Assembly: GCF_007992115.1 (NCBI RefSeq)
Contig: NZ_BJZQ01000004.1
Span: forward strand, 124,001-188,000
DNA length: 64,000 nucleotides
Direction: 5' to 3'
Origin: Aeromicrobium flavum
GTDB taxonomy: Bacteria; Actinomycetota; Actinomycetes; Propionibacteriales; Nocardioidaceae
Shown here piece after piece: positions 49,648-57,823 of the stretch. Position 1 is the first letter of the stretch. Every line of letters begins with the position of its first letter. The notes below the pieces were generated by a model. The model was not told the origin of the DNA. It saw nothing but the letters and a program-made list of their open reading frames with translations, and did no database searches. The position numbers and the translations under genes were made by a program.

Positions 49648-50250
49648 TCACGCATCGCGCCAGACAGGCGCCAGCTCCTCGAACGGCAGGCGGTCGAGCA
49701 CCGCGAGGTCGGGGGCGGCCACGTCGTAGGTGACCTGGTCGGCGGCGTAGGCCACGTCGAGCACGTCGGCGCCGCGGCGGAGCCGGTTCTCGAGGGAGCC
49801 CGCCTCCGCGATCGGCACGACCAGCCGAGCCCGGCGCCACAGCACCCGCTCGCGCGTGCCCGCCACGTCGAGTGCCGCGGCGGTGGCGTCGGCATATGCG
49901 CGCGCCAGACCGCCGGTGCCGAGCAGGGTCCCACCGAACCAGCGGGTCACCACGACGACGACGTCGCTGACCCCATGGCCCGAGATCACCTCGAGCATCG
50001 GGCGGCCAGCGGTCCCGGAGGGCTCGCCGTCGTCGTTGCTGCGGCGCAACGCACCGTCCGGGCCGATCACGAACGCGGTGCAGTGGTGCCGCGCGTCGTG
50101 GTGGGTGGCTCGCACCTCGGCGATCAGCGACCGCGCCGACTCCTCGTCCTCCACGCGGCCGACCCGGGCCAGGAACCGCGACCTGAGCACGACGACCTCG
50201 GCCTCGGCGGAGCCGCCGAGGCCGAGATCGATGGTGCGGTAGGTCGCCAC
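49648..50250 (-). CDS. YigZ/IMPACT-family protein
   Basis: 200 residues. The N-terminal UPF0029 (IMPACT) domain carries HHCTAFVIGPDG, SNDDGEPSGTAGRPML and VVVTRWFGGTLLGTGGLARAY; the C-terminal ferredoxin-like DUF1949-type domain follows. It is a conserved protein of uncertain role, in yeast and mammals linked to translation control. It starts 3 bp after the methyltransferase stop on the same strand, suggesting co-transcription. Confidence 0.93.
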   Translation of the reverse strand: MATYRTIDLGLGGSAEAEVVVLRSRFLARVGRVEDEESARSLIAEVRATHHDARHHCTAFVIGPDGALRRSNDDGEPSGTAGRPMLEVISGHGVSDVVVVVTRWFGGTLLGTGGLARAYADATAAALDVAGTRERVLWRRARLVVPIAEAGSLENRLRRGADVLDVAYAADQVTYDVAAPDLAVLDRLPFEELAPVWRDA

Positions 50251-50253
50251 CCC

Positions 50254-51018
50254 TCAGTTCTTGCGCAGTTCCAGGAAGATCGAGGGACCGAAGTCGCTGG
50301 CGGCCAGCGGCTTCTGCAGCACCCGCTCCACGGCGACGAGCGCCTTGGCCGGCACGATGCGCTTGAGCTTCTGGCTGCGCAGGTTCGACACCGAGAGCTT
50401 GCTCTGCAGGGTCAGGCCGGCGGCGGCGAGCTGGCTCACGACCGTGTCGATGTTGTGGTTCACGAAGGCGATCGCGTCGGGCTGGTCGGCCGCCACGGTG
50501 CGGATGCTGACGGGCTCCTTCGGCAGCGTCTTGCCGGCCTTCTTGAACGCGCGGCGGTTCTTGAAGTGGCCGTAGTTCGCGACCTCGATGATCGCGGTGC
50601 CGCCGGGGGCGAGCACGCGCGCGATCTCGGCGAACTCCGCCGTCGGCTCGGGGATGTGGTGCATGACGCGCACCATGGTGATGAGATCGAGCTCGCCGTC
50701 GGCGAACTTCAGGGCGTCGGCCTGCTGGCGCTCCTTGATGACGTCGCTGGCCGCGAGGAACGTCTCCGCGGCGTCGAGCTGGGTCTGGCTCGGCTCGGCC
50801 AGGGTGACCCGGTCGGCGTACTCGCGCAGCAGCAGCGCGAGGCGACCGAAGCCGCCTCCGACGTCGGCGGCCTTCGTGAAGCGGCGGCCCTTCAGGAGTC
50901 GGCGGATCGCGACCTGCTCGGCGGCGTTCTCGTAGTCGCGGTTGTTCCAGTACTGGGTGTAGTCGTATCCCCGGTCGTACTGGTCGGCGACCTTCTTGCT
51001 GGGCTTGTCCTCGTTCAC
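50254..51018 (-). CDS. Class I SAM-dependent methyltransferase
   Basis: 254 residues. Motif I is AADVGGGFGRLALLL (SAM-binding glycine loop, near residues 50-64), an acidic residue follows in TLAEPS, and LITMVRVMHHIPEP and LAPGGTAIIEVAN correspond to motifs II-III of the UbiE-like class. The methylated substrate is unknown. The GTG start has TAGGGT 6 nt upstream, which suggests a leaderless mRNA. The following YigZ gene is 3 bp away. Confidence 0.9.
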   Translation of the reverse strand: MNEDKPSKKVADQYDRGYDYTQYWNNRDYENAAEQVAIRRLLKGRRFTKAADVGGGFGRLALLLREYADRVTLAEPSQTQLDAAETFLAASDVIKERQQADALKFADGELDLITMVRVMHHIPEPTAEFAEIARVLAPGGTAIIEVANYGHFKNRRAFKKAGKTLPKEPVSIRTVAADQPDAIAFVNHNIDTVVSQLAAAGLTLQSKLSVSNLRSQKLKRIVPAKALVAVERVLQKPLAASDFGPSIFLELRKN

Positions 51019-51069
51019 CGGGCAACCCTAACAATCAGGTGCTGATCGGCCCGCATCCGCAGACGCGCG

Positions 51070-51876
51070 TCAGCGACCGAAGGTGCGCGGACCGAACTCC
51101 GGGTCGGTCTTGGCCATGCCGGCCTTGCGCGCGACGGCCGTGTTGGGGGCCTTGAACATCGCCTTCTGCAGCTGGCGCTCGAGCTTGAACGCGCGGCGCG
51201 GCTGCGCCCGGCGGGTCTCGTTGAGCAGCTTCTTCGACGCGGCGACCGAGTCGGGCGAGCGCGCCAGGATCTGGTCGATGAGCTCCAGGGCGGGCTTGGT
51301 CGGGTCCTCGGCGACGCCCGAGGCGATGCCGTACTCGACGGCCTGCTCACCGGAGAAGACCTCGCCGGTCATGACGAGGCGCTTGGCCAGGTCGGCGCCG
51401 ACCAGCTCCGACAGCGCGACCGTGCCGCTCATGTCGGGGACGAGGCCCCACTTCGCCTCGAGGATCGACCACTGGCAGTCCGGCGAGGTGAAGCGGAAGT
51501 CGGCGGCCAGCGCGAGCTGGATGCCGCCGCCGAACACGTGGCCGCGGGTGACCGCGATGACCGGCACCGACAGCTCGCGCCACGCCCACAGCGGCTGCTG
51601 GAACCGGTTGGTGCCCTTGAGCGGGTTGGGCAGGAAGTACTTCGTGACCTTCTTCTTGTCCGTCATCACGGAGCCGAAGTCCAGGCCGGCGCAGAAGGAG
51701 GGACCGCGGCCCTCGAGGATCACGGCGCGGACGTTCGGATCGGCCTCGATCCGGTCGGCTGCCTCCATCAGGCCGTCGAGCACGCCGAACGTGATGCCGT
51801 TCAGCTTCTCGGGGCGGTTGAGCCAGACGTGGGCGATGGGCCCCTCGATCTCGGTGACGACGTGCTGTTCGGCCAT
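51070..51876 (-). CDS. Enoyl-CoA hydratase/isomerase (crotonase) family protein
   Basis: 268 residues. The oxyanion-hole segments are GPSFCAGLDFGSV and GHVFGGGIQLALAAD; the second acidic catalytic position is in SILEAKWGLVPDMSG. A Trp/Asp arrangement after the CAGLD resembles members annotated as general fatty-acid hydratases; leucine-pathway methylglutaconyl-CoA hydratase is possible, since that step is otherwise missing from this window. It starts 4 bp after the MerR-type regulator stop; TACCCT 6 nt upstream could also give an independent leaderless start. Confidence 0.9.
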   Translation of the reverse strand: MAEQHVVTEIEGPIAHVWLNRPEKLNGITFGVLDGLMEAADRIEADPNVRAVILEGRGPSFCAGLDFGSVMTDKKKVTKYFLPNPLKGTNRFQQPLWAWRELSVPVIAVTRGHVFGGGIQLALAADFRFTSPDCQWSILEAKWGLVPDMSGTVALSELVGADLAKRLVMTGEVFSGEQAVEYGIASGVAEDPTKPALELIDQILARSPDSVAASKKLLNETRRAQPRRAFKLERQLQKAMFKAPNTAVARKAGMAKTDPEFGPRTFGR

Positions 51877-51880
51877 GCGC

Positions 51881-52762
51881 TCAGGGTAGATCGTCGCCGA
51901 GCGCGTCCCGCAACTGCTCCACCGCCTCGCTCAGCGAGTGCGACGTGGCGACCCCCTCGGGCCAGCCCGTGCCCCCGAGCACCAGCCGGGTGTGCTGCGC
52001 CATCGCGGCCAGGCGATCCATGTCCTCTGGGGGCGGGGTGACGTACGAGGACCACAGGAACACCGCGTCCGGCTGGCTGCTCTGGACGAACACCTCCAGC
52101 GACTCCATCGGCAGCCGGGCACCGAGCTCGGTCCACGGATGACCGTGCTTGGCCAGGGCCGCGCCGAGGGCGACGATCGGCAGCTTGTGCTGCTCGTCCT
52201 CGACGCACGCCAGGACCACGCGCGACGGGCCGTGGGTGGGGCGCTCGTGGGCCGCGGCACGCAGCGCGCTGAGGATGGAGGCGGTGACGAGGTGCTCGGC
52301 GGCGACCCCGAGTCGGCCGTCCTCCCACTGCAGGCCGACCTCGATCATCGCGGGGGCGATGACGGAGTCCCAGCCCTCCTCGATCCCGTACCGCTCGATC
52401 GCCTGCTCGGCGGCCCGCTGGACCTTGGCCGGGTCGAACTCCTTGGCTCCGGCCAGGATCGTGAACACCGCCTGGTCGTGGCCCGAGGTGCGTAGTCCTT
52501 CCGAACCACCACCGACGATCGCCGCCAGCTCGTGCGGTGCCAGACGCTTCACGCGTTCGGCCGCCTCCTGGGCAGGCACGCCCGCCTCGATGAAACGGGC
52601 CAGGGTGGCGACCCGGTCGGCGTCGATGATCGTGTAGCGGCGGTGACCGCCGGACGTGCGGAACGTGGGGCCGACGCCGTACCGGCGCTCCCACGTGCGC
52701 AGGGTGGGAGCGGCGATGCCCAGCATCTCGGACAGCGCCCCCACCGTCCAACGGCGGTGCAT
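51881..52762 (-). CDS. MerR-type regulator with cobalamin-binding domain (CarH/LitR-like)
   Basis: 293 residues. The N-terminal MerR helix-turn-helix (WTVGALSEMLGIAAPTLRTWERRYG, about 5-29) is followed by a four-helix cobalamin-cap domain with the CarH signature Trp146-x9-Glu156-His157. The Rossmann B12 domain then has Glu190-x-His192-x-x-Pro195, SSYVTP and LGGTGWP. In CarH, adenosylcobalamin stabilises a DNA-bound tetramer that light breaks apart. The lower-ligand His is kept, but the usual Gly of E-x-H-x-x-G is Pro. The ATG is 7 nt after TATGAT. It is divergent from the WhiB3-like gene. Confidence 0.88.
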   Translation of the reverse strand: MHRRWTVGALSEMLGIAAPTLRTWERRYGVGPTFRTSGGHRRYTIIDADRVATLARFIEAGVPAQEAAERVKRLAPHELAAIVGGGSEGLRTSGHDQAVFTILAGAKEFDPAKVQRAAEQAIERYGIEEGWDSVIAPAMIEVGLQWEDGRLGVAAEHLVTASILSALRAAAHERPTHGPSRVVLACVEDEQHKLPIVALGAALAKHGHPWTELGARLPMESLEVFVQSSQPDAVFLWSSYVTPPPEDMDRLAAMAQHTRLVLGGTGWPEGVATSHSLSEAVEQLRDALGDDLP

Positions 52763-52769
52763 GGGTCAG

Positions 52770-52806
52770 ATCATAAAACTTATTCAAGGTGCTTGCCAAG
52801 TGAATA
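52770..52806 (-). promoter_or_regulatory. Promoter and palindromic region of the CarH-like gene
   Basis: On the minus strand: -35 TTGGCA (52799-52794), 18-bp spacer, -10 TATGAT (52775-52770), then 7 nt to the ATG at 52762. The inverted repeat TATTCA (52781-52786)/TGAATA (52801-52806), 14 bp apart, brackets the -35 box and is a candidate operator for autoregulation. A plus-strand TTGACT (52809-52814) might be the -35 of the divergent whiB gene, but I see no convincing -10 for it. Confidence 0.55.
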
Positions 52807-52894
52807 GATTGACTAGTACGGTCGAACTACTTGACCGGGTTGTGCACCCAGCTCGGATCTCGCTCCTCACCCTTGGGGAAGGGCAGGAAACATC

Positions 52895-53185
52895 ATGGTC
52901 AACATCAAGCGACTCCCGTCGCCCATCATCGAGTCCTACGAATGGCAGTGGGAGGGCGCCTGCATGGGCGTCGATTCCTCCGTCTTCTTCTCACCCGAAG
53001 CAGAGCGCGGCATGAAGCGTCACCGCCGCGAAGAGTCCGCCAAGGCGGTGTGCGCCACGTGCCCCGTCATCGATCGGTGCCGCGAGCATGCGCTCGCCGT
53101 CCAGGAGCCGTACGGCGTCTGGGGCGGTCTCACCGAGTCCGAACGTGCCGAGATCCTGGCCGGCCGCGTGTCGGCCGTCGGCTGA
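52895..53185 (+). CDS. WhiB-family iron-sulfur regulator, WhiB3/WhiD type
   Basis: 96 residues. Cysteines at 23, 53, 56 and 62 bind the [4Fe-4S] cluster, and PYGVWGGLTESER (from residue 72) is the turn that contacts region 4 of the housekeeping sigma factor. The pre-cluster sequence WQWEGACMGVDSSVFF and the ERG-RREE spacer match M. tuberculosis WhiB3 and Streptomyces WhiD closely, more than WhiB1 or WhiB2. AGGAA lies 8 nt before the ATG, so unlike many genes here it has a leader. The DUF4235 gene overlaps its stop by one base. Confidence 0.92.
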   Translation: MVNIKRLPSPIIESYEWQWEGACMGVDSSVFFSPEAERGMKRHRREESAKAVCATCPVIDRCREHALAVQEPYGVWGGLTESERAEILAGRVSAVG

Positions 53186-53487
53186 TGTCCAAGGCGAAGC
53201 AGGGCAAGGCCAGTACGTCGGCCAAGATCCTGTACCAGCCGGTCGGACTGATCTCCTCGTTGCTCGCGGGACTCATCGCCACCGCGATCTTCAAGCAGGT
53301 CTGGAAGCGGGCCAGCCCGAACAGTGAAGGCGATCCGCCCACACCCACCCAGTCGGAGTTTCCGCTCAAGGAGATCCTGCTGGCTGCGGTGATCCAAGGC
53401 GCGATCTTCTCCACGGTCAAGGCCATCGTCCAGCGTCAGGGAGCTCGCGCGTTCGCCAAGGCGACCGGCGAGTGGCCCGGCGACTGA
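53185..53487 (+). CDS. DUF4235-like membrane protein
   Basis: 100 residues, one or two hydrophobic segments (about 15-37 and 64-85: KEILLAAVIQGAIFSTVKAIV). The KILYQPVGLISSLLAGLIATAIFKQVWKRA segment is the DUF4235 pattern found in actinobacterial small membrane proteins of unknown role. The ATG shares its first base with the WhiB stop (TGATG), so it is co-translated with a redox regulator. A strong terminator follows at 53551. Confidence 0.85.
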   Translation: MSKAKQGKASTSAKILYQPVGLISSLLAGLIATAIFKQVWKRASPNSEGDPPTPTQSEFPLKEILLAAVIQGAIFSTVKAIVQRQGARAFAKATGEWPGD

Positions 53488-53550
53488 GCACGCAGCGAGT
53501 GCTCACGACGTCGAGCCAGCGCAGAAGAGACGCCTGAGAAGCATGCCGAT

Positions 53551-53574
53551 GGCCCCGGGATCACTCCCGGGGCC
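53551..53574 (+). terminator. Terminator of the whiB-DUF4235 operon
   Basis: GGCCCCGGGA-TCAC-TCCCGGGGCC, a perfect 10-bp stem, is followed by GTCGGCCTTTCTT, a partial U-tract. Confidence 0.9.
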
Positions 53575-53609
53575 GTCGGCCTTTCTTGGGCCATCCGAGG
53601 CAAACGAGA

Positions 53610-53639
53610 AAGGGCCGGATCCCGTGGGATCCGGCCCTT
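53610..53639 (-). terminator. Terminator after tRNA-Leu
   Basis: The 14-bp perfect stem AAGGGCCGGATCCC/GGGATCCGGCCCTT with a 2-nt loop starts 6 bp past the tRNA 3' end. On the minus strand TCTCGTTTG follows. Confidence 0.85.
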
Positions 53640-53645
53640 CACCTG

Positions 53646-53728
53646 TGCGCGAGGGGGGATTTGAACCCCCACGCCCTTGCGGACACTGGCACCTGAAGCC
53701 AGCGCGTCTACCATTCCGCCACTCGCGC
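53646..53728 (-). tRNA. tRNA-Leu (anticodon CAG)
   Basis: The 83-nt class II tRNA has acceptor stem GCGCGAG/CTCGCGC, anticodon stem CTGGC/GCCAG with loop TTCAGGT (anticodon CAG, reading CTG), a long variable arm (TGTCCGCAAGGGCG region), T arm GGGGG-TTCAAAT-CCCCC and discriminator A. CCA is not encoded. TAGACT at 53762-53757 could be the -10 box. From memory, a leucine tRNA also lies near fhaA in M. tuberculosis. Confidence 0.96.
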
Positions 53729-53923
53729 ATGGCCCGGATAACCGAACCGACGTCAGAGTCTAACAGGCGGCTTCGCGGGCGCGAACCCGGCGGGTCACCC
53801 GCCGATCCGCACGGGGGTGTGCGGCGGGTCGCAGGCGCAGACGACGCCGATGTGGTGCCGTGTCGATACGATCGACAGGACCAGCCGTCACTGAACGCCC
53901 GCGCGCCCGAGGAGGTGAGCACC
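53729..53923. other. Divergent promoter region between tRNA-Leu and fhaA
   Basis: 195 bp without a gene. It holds the tRNA -10 candidate and, just before fhaA, GAGGAGGTG as a strong ribosome-binding site. A promoter for the fhaA operon should lie here, but I cannot place it with confidence. Confidence 0.5.
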
Positions 53924-54634
53924 ATGGCAGGAGTCCTGCAGCGTTTCGAGAAGCGCCTCGAGGGTGCTGTCACCGGGGCGTTCGCCCGCGCGTTCCGCAG
54001 CGCCGTCCAGCCGGTCGAGATCGCCGCGGCCCTCCAGCGCGAGGTCGACCAGAGCGCCACGATCCTCAGCCGCGAGCGCACCCTCGTGCCCAACGACTTC
54101 ACCGTCGAGCTCTCGCCGGCCGACCACGACCGGCTCGCTCCCTACGGAGCCACCCTCGCCACCGAGCTGGCCACGCTGCTCAAGGAGCACCTGGCCGAGC
54201 AGCACTACACCGCCGCGGGCCCCCTCCACATCGAGTTCGCCCTCGACGAGGAGCTGCACACCGGCCGCTTCACGATCGTCAGCGCGTCGAACGCGTCGGT
54301 CACGCCCGTGCGCGGCGAGCCCATCACCGACACCGCCGTGCGGCGCGCGAAGGTGGTCCTCGACATCGGCGGCCTGCGCCACCCCGTGAACCCGCCCGGC
54401 ATCACGATCGGCCGCGGCTCCACGGCCGACCTCAAGATCGACGACCCCGGCATCAGCCGCAACCATGCCGAGGTCTCGTTCCTCGGCTCGGGCGTCGAGG
54501 TACGCGACCTGGGCTCCACCAACGGCGTGATCGTCGACGGTCGCCGGGTCGACGCCGCCTTCCTGCGCAACGGATCCACGATCCGGCTGGGCAACACGAC
54601 CATCTCGGTGCAGATCAGCGAGGAGGTCGTGTGA
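53924..54634 (+). CDS. fhaA: FHA-domain protein FhaA
   Basis: 236 residues. An N-terminal DUF3662 domain (1-115, GVLQRFEKRLEGAVTGAFARAFRS onward) is joined by a short linker to a C-terminal FHA phosphothreonine-binding domain (about 145-236) with ITIGRGSTADLKI, DDPGISRNHAEV and LGSTNGVIVDG. In mycobacteria FhaA binds phosphorylated MviN/MurJ-related partners and is a PknB substrate controlling peptidoglycan synthesis. The linker is far shorter than in M. tuberculosis FhaA (527 residues). It is the first gene of a six-gene same-strand cluster. Confidence 0.95.
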   Translation: MAGVLQRFEKRLEGAVTGAFARAFRSAVQPVEIAAALQREVDQSATILSRERTLVPNDFTVELSPADHDRLAPYGATLATELATLLKEHLAEQHYTAAGPLHIEFALDEELHTGRFTIVSASNASVTPVRGEPITDTAVRRAKVVLDIGGLRHPVNPPGITIGRGSTADLKIDDPGISRNHAEVSFLGSGVEVRDLGSTNGVIVDGRRVDAAFLRNGSTIRLGNTTISVQISEEVV

Positions 54635-54653
54635 CCGGGGACGCGGAGATGCC

Positions 54654-55133
54654 ATGAGCGAACTCACCCTCACCCTGATCAAGCTCGGCTTCCTGGCCGT
54701 GCTGTGGCTGTTCGTGCTGTCGGCCGTCTCGGTCATCCGCACCGACATCTTCGGCACCAAGGTCCAGACGCCGAAGCAGCCCAAGGGCGAGAAGAAGCCC
54801 AAGCAGCCCAAGGGCGGCACGCGCACCCGCCGGGTTCGCGGCGCCCCGAGCCAGCTCGTGATCGTCGACGGCCCCAACGCCGGCCAGAGCGTGCCCGTCT
54901 CGACCGAGCCGGTGCTGCTCGGCCGCGGCACCGACGCGGCGATCCGGCTCGACGACGACTACGTCTCCACCCGCCATGCCCGCTTCGCCACCAACGGCGA
55001 GCAGTGGTTCGTCGAGGACCTCGGCTCCACCAACGGCACCTTCATCGGCAGCCAGCGCGTCACGTCCCCCGTGCCCGTCGCGCTCGGCACCGCGGTCCGC
55101 CTGGGCAAGACGATCGTGGAGTTGCGCAAGTAG
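54654..55133 (+). CDS. fhaB: FHA-domain protein FhaB (FipA)
   Basis: 159 residues. One N-terminal transmembrane helix (about 8-27), a Lys/Pro-rich linker (KQPKGEKKPKQPKGG) and a C-terminal FHA domain (about 68-159) with LLGRGTDAAIRL, DDYVSTRHARF and LGSTNGTFIG. In mycobacteria it links FtsZ, FtsQ and PknA at the septum. It lies 19 bp after fhaA and its stop abuts the pstP ATG directly. Confidence 0.95.
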   Translation: MSELTLTLIKLGFLAVLWLFVLSAVSVIRTDIFGTKVQTPKQPKGEKKPKQPKGGTRTRRVRGAPSQLVIVDGPNAGQSVPVSTEPVLLGRGTDAAIRLDDDYVSTRHARFATNGEQWFVEDLGSTNGTFIGSQRVTSPVPVALGTAVRLGKTIVELRK

Positions 55134-56441
55134 ATGGCGCCCCTGACCTACCGCTTCGTGGCGATGACCGACGTCGGCCTGCGTCGCTCCAACAACCAGG
55201 ACTCCGGCTACGCGAGCCCGCGCCTGCTCGTCATCGCCGACGGCATGGGCGGTGCCGCGGCCGGCGACCTGGCCTCCTCGGCCGCCCTCGCCGAGATCCG
55301 CCAGATCGACCGCGACCTCGACCCGGAGGAGGACGGCGACGCGCTCGAGGCGATGCGCACCGCCGTCGCCCACGCCAACCACCGGCTGGCCGAGCTGATC
55401 GCCGACGACCCGGCCGTCGAGGGCATGGGCACCACCCTCGAGGCCATGCTCTGGGACGGCGAGAAGCTGGCCGTGGCCCACATCGGCGACTCCCGCGCCT
55501 ACCGTCTGCGCCACGGCCGCCTCAGCCAGCTGAGCATCGACCACACCTTCGTGCAGAGCCTCGTCGACGAGGGGCGCATCACGCTCGAGGAGGCGCGGGT
55601 CCACCCGCACCGGTCGCTGCTGCTGAAGGCGATCCTCGGGCGCGACGACTTCGAGCCCGACTTCACGTGGCTCCAGCCCTCGGCCGGCGACCGCTACCTG
55701 CTGTGCAGCGACGGCCTGACCGACATGGTCGACGACGCCACCATCGAGCGCACGATGAAGCTCGAGACCATCGACGTCGCCGCCACCGAGCTGGTGCGGC
55801 TCGCCCTCGAGGCCGGCGGGTACGACAACGTCACGGTGGTCCTGGCCGAGTTCGTCGACGGCGACGAGACGGTCGACGAGGACCTCGTCTGCGCCGACGG
55901 CCGCCCGCAGTTGGTGGGCGCGGCCACCAGTCAGCCGCGGGGCCGCACGGGCTCGGTCCGGGCCGCGACCGCACCCACCTCGAACCTCACCTCGCACACC
56001 GGCGCGGTCGAACCCGACCCCGAGGAGCTGCGCTACGCACCGCGTCCCGTCCCCCGTCGTCGCTGGGTCCGGTGGCTGCTCGTGGGCCTGGTGGTCGTCG
56101 GACTGGTCGGCGGCGCCGGGGCCTACGCCTACGACTGGTCCCAGCGCCAGTACTTCGTCGCCCCGTCCGACGACTCGGTCGCGATCTTCCGCGGCGTCGA
56201 CCTCTCGGTGCCGGGCCTGACGCTCGCCCACGTCGACGAGATCACCCGCATCCGGATCGACACGCTGCCCCCGTACCAGCGCGACCGCGTCGCCGCGGGC
56301 ATCACGGCCGCCGACCGCGACGAGGCCAAGCGCATCGTCACCAACCTGAGCATCCAGGCCACCGAGCCCACACCGACACCCACGCCCACCCCGGCGCCGC
56401 GGCGCAGCCGGGCGACGACCGCGCCGACGGAGACGCCATGA
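55134..56441 (+). CDS. pstP: PP2C-type Ser/Thr phosphatase PstP
   Basis: 435 residues. The catalytic domain (1-240) has SNNQDSGY, VIADGMGG, GMGTTLEAM, VAHIGDSRAY and CSDGLTDMV, whose aspartates bind Mn2+/Mg2+. A membrane helix lies at about 308-330, followed by an extracellular stretch of about 105 residues ending in a Thr/Pro repeat (PTPTPTPTPAP). It dephosphorylates PknB and its substrates. It has no gap to fhaB and overlaps rodA by ATGA. Confidence 0.96.
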   Translation: MAPLTYRFVAMTDVGLRRSNNQDSGYASPRLLVIADGMGGAAAGDLASSAALAEIRQIDRDLDPEEDGDALEAMRTAVAHANHRLAELIADDPAVEGMGTTLEAMLWDGEKLAVAHIGDSRAYRLRHGRLSQLSIDHTFVQSLVDEGRITLEEARVHPHRSLLLKAILGRDDFEPDFTWLQPSAGDRYLLCSDGLTDMVDDATIERTMKLETIDVAATELVRLALEAGGYDNVTVVLAEFVDGDETVDEDLVCADGRPQLVGAATSQPRGRTGSVRAATAPTSNLTSHTGAVEPDPEELRYAPRPVPRRRWVRWLLVGLVVVGLVGGAGAYAYDWSQRQYFVAPSDDSVAIFRGVDLSVPGLTLAHVDEITRIRIDTLPPYQRDRVAAGITAADRDEAKRIVTNLSIQATEPTPTPTPTPAPRRSRATTAPTETP

Positions 56442-57823
56442 GCGCCCCGGGCAGCACGCCGACCTGGATCCCCCGCAAGCGCCGCACCGCCGAGCTCGGC
56501 CTGCTGCTGCTGGCGATCGCCATCGGCATCGGCTCCTACGCGGCCGTCGGCCTCGGACTCGACGGCAGCGTCCCGCCGGGGATCTACACCGTGGGTGCGG
56601 TCTACGCGATCGTGGCGCTCGGCGCCCACGTCGCCGTCCGGCGCTTCGCCGGGTACGCCGACCCCGTGCTGCTGCCCCTGGTCGTGGCCCTCAACGGCAT
56701 CGGCCTGGTGATGATCTACCGGATCGACCTCGGCCTGGACGCCATGGGATCGCCCTACGGACCCTTCGCGCAGGGCCAGCTGCGGTGGACGGTCCTGGGC
56801 ATCCTGATGTTCGTCGCCGTGCTGGTGCTGATCCGCGACCACCGCCGGCTGCAGCAGTACACCTACACGTTCGGCCTCGCCGCCATCGCCCTGCTGGTCC
56901 TGCCGATCCTGCCCGTCATCGGCAACGCCAAGCGCGGCGCGCAGATCTGGATCCAGCTCGGCCCCTTCAGCTTCCAGCCCGCCGAGGCCGCCAAGATCGC
57001 CCTGGCGATCTTCTTCGCCGGCTACCTGGTCGCCAAGCGCGACGCCCTCGCGCTCGCCGGCCGCCGCATCCTCGGCGTCGACCTGCCCCGGGGCCGCGAC
57101 CTCGGCCCGATCCTGCTCGGCTGGCTGATCAGCGTCGGCATCCTGGTCTTCCAGCGCGACCTCGGCTCGTCCCTGCTGTTCTTCGGCCTGTTCGTCGTGA
57201 TGCTCTACGTCGCCACCGAGCGTCCCGGCTGGCTGTTCGTCGGCACCGCGCTGTTCGCCGTCGGCGCCTGGTTCGGCTATGCCGCGTTCGGTCACGTGCG
57301 CGAGCGGTTCGACGCCTGGCTCGACCCGTGGTCCGACCCCGACCAGAACTACCAGCTCATCACCGCGCTGTACGGGCTCGGCCACGGCGGTCTGCTCGGC
57401 CGCGGCTGGGGCGAGGGCAGCCCCGAGCTGACCCCGTTCGGGTTCTCGGACTTCATCTTGTCGTCCATCGGCGAGGAGCTGGGCCTCACCGGCCTCATGG
57501 CGGTGATCGTGGTCTACGGCCTGATCGTCGAGCGCGGCCTGCGCATCGCCCTGACCTGTCGCGACGCCTTCGGCAAGCTGCTCGCCGTGGGCCTGTCGGT
57601 GTCCTTCGCCCTGCAGGTGTTCGTCGTCGCCGGGGGCGTCACCCGACTCATCCCGCTGACCGGCCTCACCGCGCCGTTCCTGGCCGCCGGCGGCTCCTCG
57701 ATCATCATGAACTGGATCATCGTGGCGTTGCTGCTGCGGATCAGCGACCAGACCCGGCGCCCGGCGCCGGAGGTCAGCACGATCAGCGGCGACGACGAGA
57801 CCCAGGTGGTGAAGCTGTCGTGA
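56438..57823 (+). CDS. rodA: SEDS-family peptidoglycan polymerase RodA
   Basis: 461 residues, about 12 transmembrane helices. The SEDS glycosyltransferase polymerises lipid II with a class B PBP partner, here the next gene. Signature regions include FQPAEAAKIALAIFFAGYL, FQRDLGSSLLFFGLFVVMLY, and the large loop RERFDAWLDPWSDPDQNYQLITALYGLGHGG, plus the final PFLAAGGSSIIMNW. The start overlaps pstP and the stop overlaps pbpA (GTGA). Placement with pbpA and pknB makes RodA rather than FtsW the likely name. Confidence 0.94.
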   Translation: MSAPGSTPTWIPRKRRTAELGLLLLAIAIGIGSYAAVGLGLDGSVPPGIYTVGAVYAIVALGAHVAVRRFAGYADPVLLPLVVALNGIGLVMIYRIDLGLDAMGSPYGPFAQGQLRWTVLGILMFVAVLVLIRDHRRLQQYTYTFGLAAIALLVLPILPVIGNAKRGAQIWIQLGPFSFQPAEAAKIALAIFFAGYLVAKRDALALAGRRILGVDLPRGRDLGPILLGWLISVGILVFQRDLGSSLLFFGLFVVMLYVATERPGWLFVGTALFAVGAWFGYAAFGHVRERFDAWLDPWSDPDQNYQLITALYGLGHGGLLGRGWGEGSPELTPFGFSDFILSSIGEELGLTGLMAVIVVYGLIVERGLRIALTCRDAFGKLLAVGLSVSFALQVFVVAGGVTRLIPLTGLTAPFLAAGGSSIIMNWIIVALLLRISDQTRRPAPEVSTISGDDETQVVKLS

